Shown: positions 61,243 through 64,000 of the stretch, one piece after another
Numbering within the stretch: the first letter of the stretch is position 1
Layout of the letters: every line of letters starts with the position of its first letter
Source: Phoebastria nigripes
Lineage: Eukaryota; Chordata; Aves; Procellariiformes; Diomedeidae
Assembly (NCBI GenBank): GCA_035582835.1
Contig: JAYKAV010003066.1
Coordinates: 2,710,749 to 2,774,748, forward strand
DNA length: 64,000 nucleotides
Direction of reading: 5' to 3'
Made by a program: the position numbers and the translations under genes
Notes under the pieces: generated by a model
Told to the model about the DNA's origin: nothing
The model's input: the letters and a program-made list of their open reading frames with translations, nothing else
The model's database searches: none

Positions 61243-62821
61243 ACCACTCCGCATGTAGGCCCAGGAATAGCTTCAAGTACTTAGCCAAATTCTCTCTCCC
61301 TTTTCAGAGCTACAGGCCCAGCGCACACCAAGCTGCCCACAGACCGTCAGAGCACAGCACAAGGGCAAGGGAACAGCTTCCTGCAGGTATGAAATGAGGT
61401 ATGGACAAAGTCAGAAGTTCTTCCTCCTCCCCCACCAGCTACAAGCATCCTAACCTGAGCTGCATCTCAAGTCCTTCAGAAATATGGATCTTACACATGC
61501 ACTATTTCTACTTTGGATCCACCACAGGAAAAAACAGAGGCCCTCAACTTTAATATGGTATTGGATTTGTAAAGTGGCTTGCTGTCCGTTGTGTACAAAC
61601 TTCATGTCTAACAGTGGGTGAAAGATCTTCCCTATTTTCAGTGAATATAACCAAAGAAAATCAGTGTCTGAGGAGTGTTAATGTAAATGTGAGAAAAGCA
61701 CCATATTACAGAATTCTAGTTGCCTAGAGATCATTATTAGCAAAAGCNTAATTTCCTTAGTCTTTAAAACTCCCACCAAACCACCCACATTCCTGAAAAC
61801 TCAGCTTTTGGAATTAGGTATCTAAATCTCTTCTCCTCCTGCCCCCTCATACTGCCCCCACATGCCAGAGTTTTCTTTCCCACTCATTTCTCCTTCCATC
61901 CATGAGAAATCAAATAATCATACCGGCCTGCACGTGGTGCCCTCTAAAATGGCACAGAGAGCAGTTTACATCTCTCTAAAACTGTTCACAGTCTGTATCT
62001 GTTTCCACTCAGATCACGTTTCAGAGATTTTTCTCAAGACGCCAGAGAATGATAAGCTAGGTTTCATTTTTAAATTAAGCCTGAAACACAACAGAAGCTG
62101 ATAGTGCTATGCAGCATTCTGTGGAGAATGAGGTGGTTACGTGCTTGACCCCTTCTTTTAAGGGGCTGATAAATCTCCCCTTATTCAACTTGTTCTCATG
62201 ATAAACCCAAACTCCCATCTCACCAATGAGTTATTCTTCCACACGCAAAGCCATGACAAACACAAGGCACTGCCACCAGCATGAAGACACTATGCAAATA
62301 TCATTTGTTTAACTCGGAGGTACCCGTGGCCAAGCACGCAAATTCTAACTCCTAGACTAATTCAGTTGAAAGAAGCAAAATATACACTACTTTCTGAAAG
62401 TCACTGACTACCTGGCATGTTCTATTTATTTTTAATTTATTTATCACAGAGACAAGCATTAGAATATTAGCAGTTTCTCTTGAAATCAGAACTTGGAATG
62501 TCAAAGACCTTTCTCTGGAGAAAGCTCCTAAAACAGCGTCTTTGTTCAGTGACCATATAACAGGAGCACGTGCTTTCCTCAGCTTAGAGGACACAGGTCT
62601 CCGAGAGATCACTTGGGTCACTTCATCCCACCGACTTGCTGACAAACATATAATAGGTGTCCAGTTTCAAAGGGCTCACAGAACATCTACTCTACAAGTC
62701 CCTTCTCTTCCTCCTCTCTCCCAACCCCAGCTTGTCGCAGATCAAAAGCATTTTGTAATAACCCATAAAAAACCCTCAAGACTAGTAGCTTCAGTGTTCA
62801 GCCTTTTACCATAACACACAC
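61243..62821. other. spacer between two copies of a short repeat
   Basis: Mixed sequence with short open frames (for example 61,862-62,101 plus and 62,352-62,645 minus) that I cannot support as genes. Confidence 0.35.
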
Positions 62822-62886
62822 GGGGGGGGGGGAAGCATGGCTGAGGTTTCCTAAGGCTCAAGAAACCTTCCCTACTGCCTGTTTAC
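62822..62886. repeat. poly(G) run and copy 2 of the unnamed short repeat
   Basis: Eleven Gs (62,822-62,832) are followed by GGCTGAG, a variable part and the 18-base string shared with 61,220-61,237, so the two loci are diverged copies in direct orientation about 1.6 kb apart. Confidence 0.5.
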
Positions 62887-62923
62887 TGAGATGGAGAGCA
62901 CTGTCACTGTTCTGTGCCTGCAG

Positions 62924-62974
62924 AATTTATTGAACAGAAGTGCAAGATAAAGGAGACCCTTTAGGAAAGAAGAG
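62924..62974 (+). other. splice-bounded 51-nt segment with stops in all frames
   Basis: A strong acceptor (CACTGTTCTGTGCCTGCAG) and a consensus donor (AGAAGAG|GTAAGT) bracket 51 nt that contain a stop in each frame. It could be a non-coding exon (5' untranslated or lncRNA) or chance. Confidence 0.15.
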
Positions 62975-63174
62975 GTAAGTTCTCTTCTGATCTATTTGGG
63001 ATTTAATTTTCTGTTAAGTAACCATGCTGAATACTTCCTAATGAAGTTGTTATAGATCTACCCAGCAGGGTAATTCTGTTAGAAATAGCAATTGACAACA
63101 ACTTCAATCTCGAAAGGAGCACTGTATTAAAAGTTTCAAGTAGATGTATGTTTTAAGATGATTAAACCTGGTAC

Positions 63175-63341
63175 CTATTTTGACGCTCCTGCAAAGCCTC
63201 AACAGTGCACACAGGCGGCTGCCTTCAAGACTGATTTTACAGACATCTTTGCCATTAAAAAAGCCCTTCCATGCAACTTCTGTAATTACTTTTGTATAGT
63301 CCAGTACTGAATCAGTGAAGCATATGACTTCTGGAAGCCAT
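63175..63341 (-). CDS. candidate 167-nt exon, unknown product
   Basis: On the minus strand the acceptor CTTGTGTTTCAG leads into one open frame of 55 codons (one carried base at each end) reading WLPEVICFTDSVLDYTKVIT and continuing AWKGFFNGKDVCKI to LCRSVKI, which looks like folded, alpha-helical protein. The other two frames contain stops. The proposed donor (AAATAG|GTACCA) is non-consensus at +4 to +6, and the frame stays open for another 24 codons. It lies upstream of the better minus-strand candidate at 54,971-55,169, but the phases do not join directly. No family recognised. Confidence 0.25.
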
Positions 63342-64000
63342 CTGAAACACAAGAATTTCAAAGTTCAACAGAAAAAAATGGTGTGGATGCGGCCCAGACC
63401 TCCCTACAGAAGGGATAAGGACAGAAAAGAGGGTTGTGTGGTAGCAGCCATGCCCAAAACACAAGAAATTACATCCAACATCAGCAAGCACTAAAAGAGT
63501 GCTCAATCCTCTACCCTACGACTGTGCCTTTATTAGGCATGTGCTCTAGCACCTTCTTGAATTGGAGTCCAAATTAAATTTTTGCCTTTCCCCTCCTACT
63601 TACATGACAAGATGTATACTTTTGTTTAGAACGGTATTCTTTATTTTCCAATATGCTAACCAAACTTGCACTGGGTAAGTACATTTAACAAACAGAGACC
63701 CTGCTACTGAGCATTATTTTGACTGTTCCACTCACCAAACAAGAAAGACTGTATGTGTAGTAATAAAGGCCGAAACGCCTTTGAAGATTGTCATAAAGAG
63801 GCAAGCTGTAGGAGACCTTTTAGAAAATAAATTTGGTTTCTTTTTATTTGCTTTCTGAGCCTTTATTATTCACATTCTCAGTCATTCTGAAATCACTAAA
63901 TCAGACTGGCTTTAAAAATGAAATAAAGGGTTTGCAAGAGCAAATCTATTGCCAAGTCTATCAAGATAAAGTTTTACGTTCTTTTTCAAGGTTCAGCTAA
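63342..64000. other. spacer or intron, nothing recognised
   Basis: AT-rich to the end of the window, no repeat or gene recognised. Confidence 0.4.

Noticed and set aside
1..64000. CRISPR array, operon, phage or other prokaryotic system
   Set aside because: No regularly spaced direct repeats, no dense same-strand genes and no ribosome-binding sites. Interspersed elements and composition are those of a vertebrate chromosome.

Overview
The window looks like non-coding vertebrate chromosome, most likely from a bird. The base composition is moderately AT-rich and CpG-poor. Short open frames occur in every phase, and nothing resembles a bacterial operon, ribosome-binding site or long gene. The bird assignment rests on two truncated CR1 LINE tails that end in the avian-type TTCTATGA motif (about 11.2 and 17.7 kb), a longer and much older CR1 reverse-transcriptase fragment (34.0-35.0 kb), and two LTRs whose termini (TGTSSTGGTTY at one end, AAACCACGACA at the other) match my recollection of avian ERVL-like elements. 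One 47-base gap, one 4-base gap and scattered single ambiguous bases mark this as draft assembly. I cannot name the species.

Layout. 1-10.7 kb: AT-rich spacer or intron with no recognised gene. 10.7-19 kb: a tRNA-like relic, two CR1 tails, a purine-skewed GC-rich block with a G-quadruplex motif, and a second GC-rich block. 21.1-23.1 kb: the clearest mobile DNA, two related LTRs in opposite orientation 854 bp apart. The distal one has a perfect 5-bp target duplication. Between them lie two small splice-bounded candidate exons with compatible phase. 23-30 kb: spacer with a polypurine tract. 30.4-30.75 kb: a CpG-rich island-like patch ending in a consensus splice donor, the best candidate for a promoter with a first exon. 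31.8 kb: two adjacent perfect hairpins. 34-35 kb: the old CR1. 35-64 kb: long spacer with simple repeats, a few splice-bounded open frames, and two diverged copies of a short unnamed element.

No complete protein-coding gene, rRNA, functional tRNA or CRISPR array is visible. The best coding signal is a 199-nt minus-strand candidate exon at 54,971-55,169. Other candidate exons are weaker: motifs this short also occur by chance, at roughly the observed rate, in 64 kb. I recognise no family for any of them and give no functions. The window may be the intron space of one or more large genes, mainly on the minus strand, but that is inference. I found no convincing new biological system. The most checkable oddities are the inverted LTR pair with possible exons inside it, the CpG-rich patch, the paired hairpins and the minus-strand exons.
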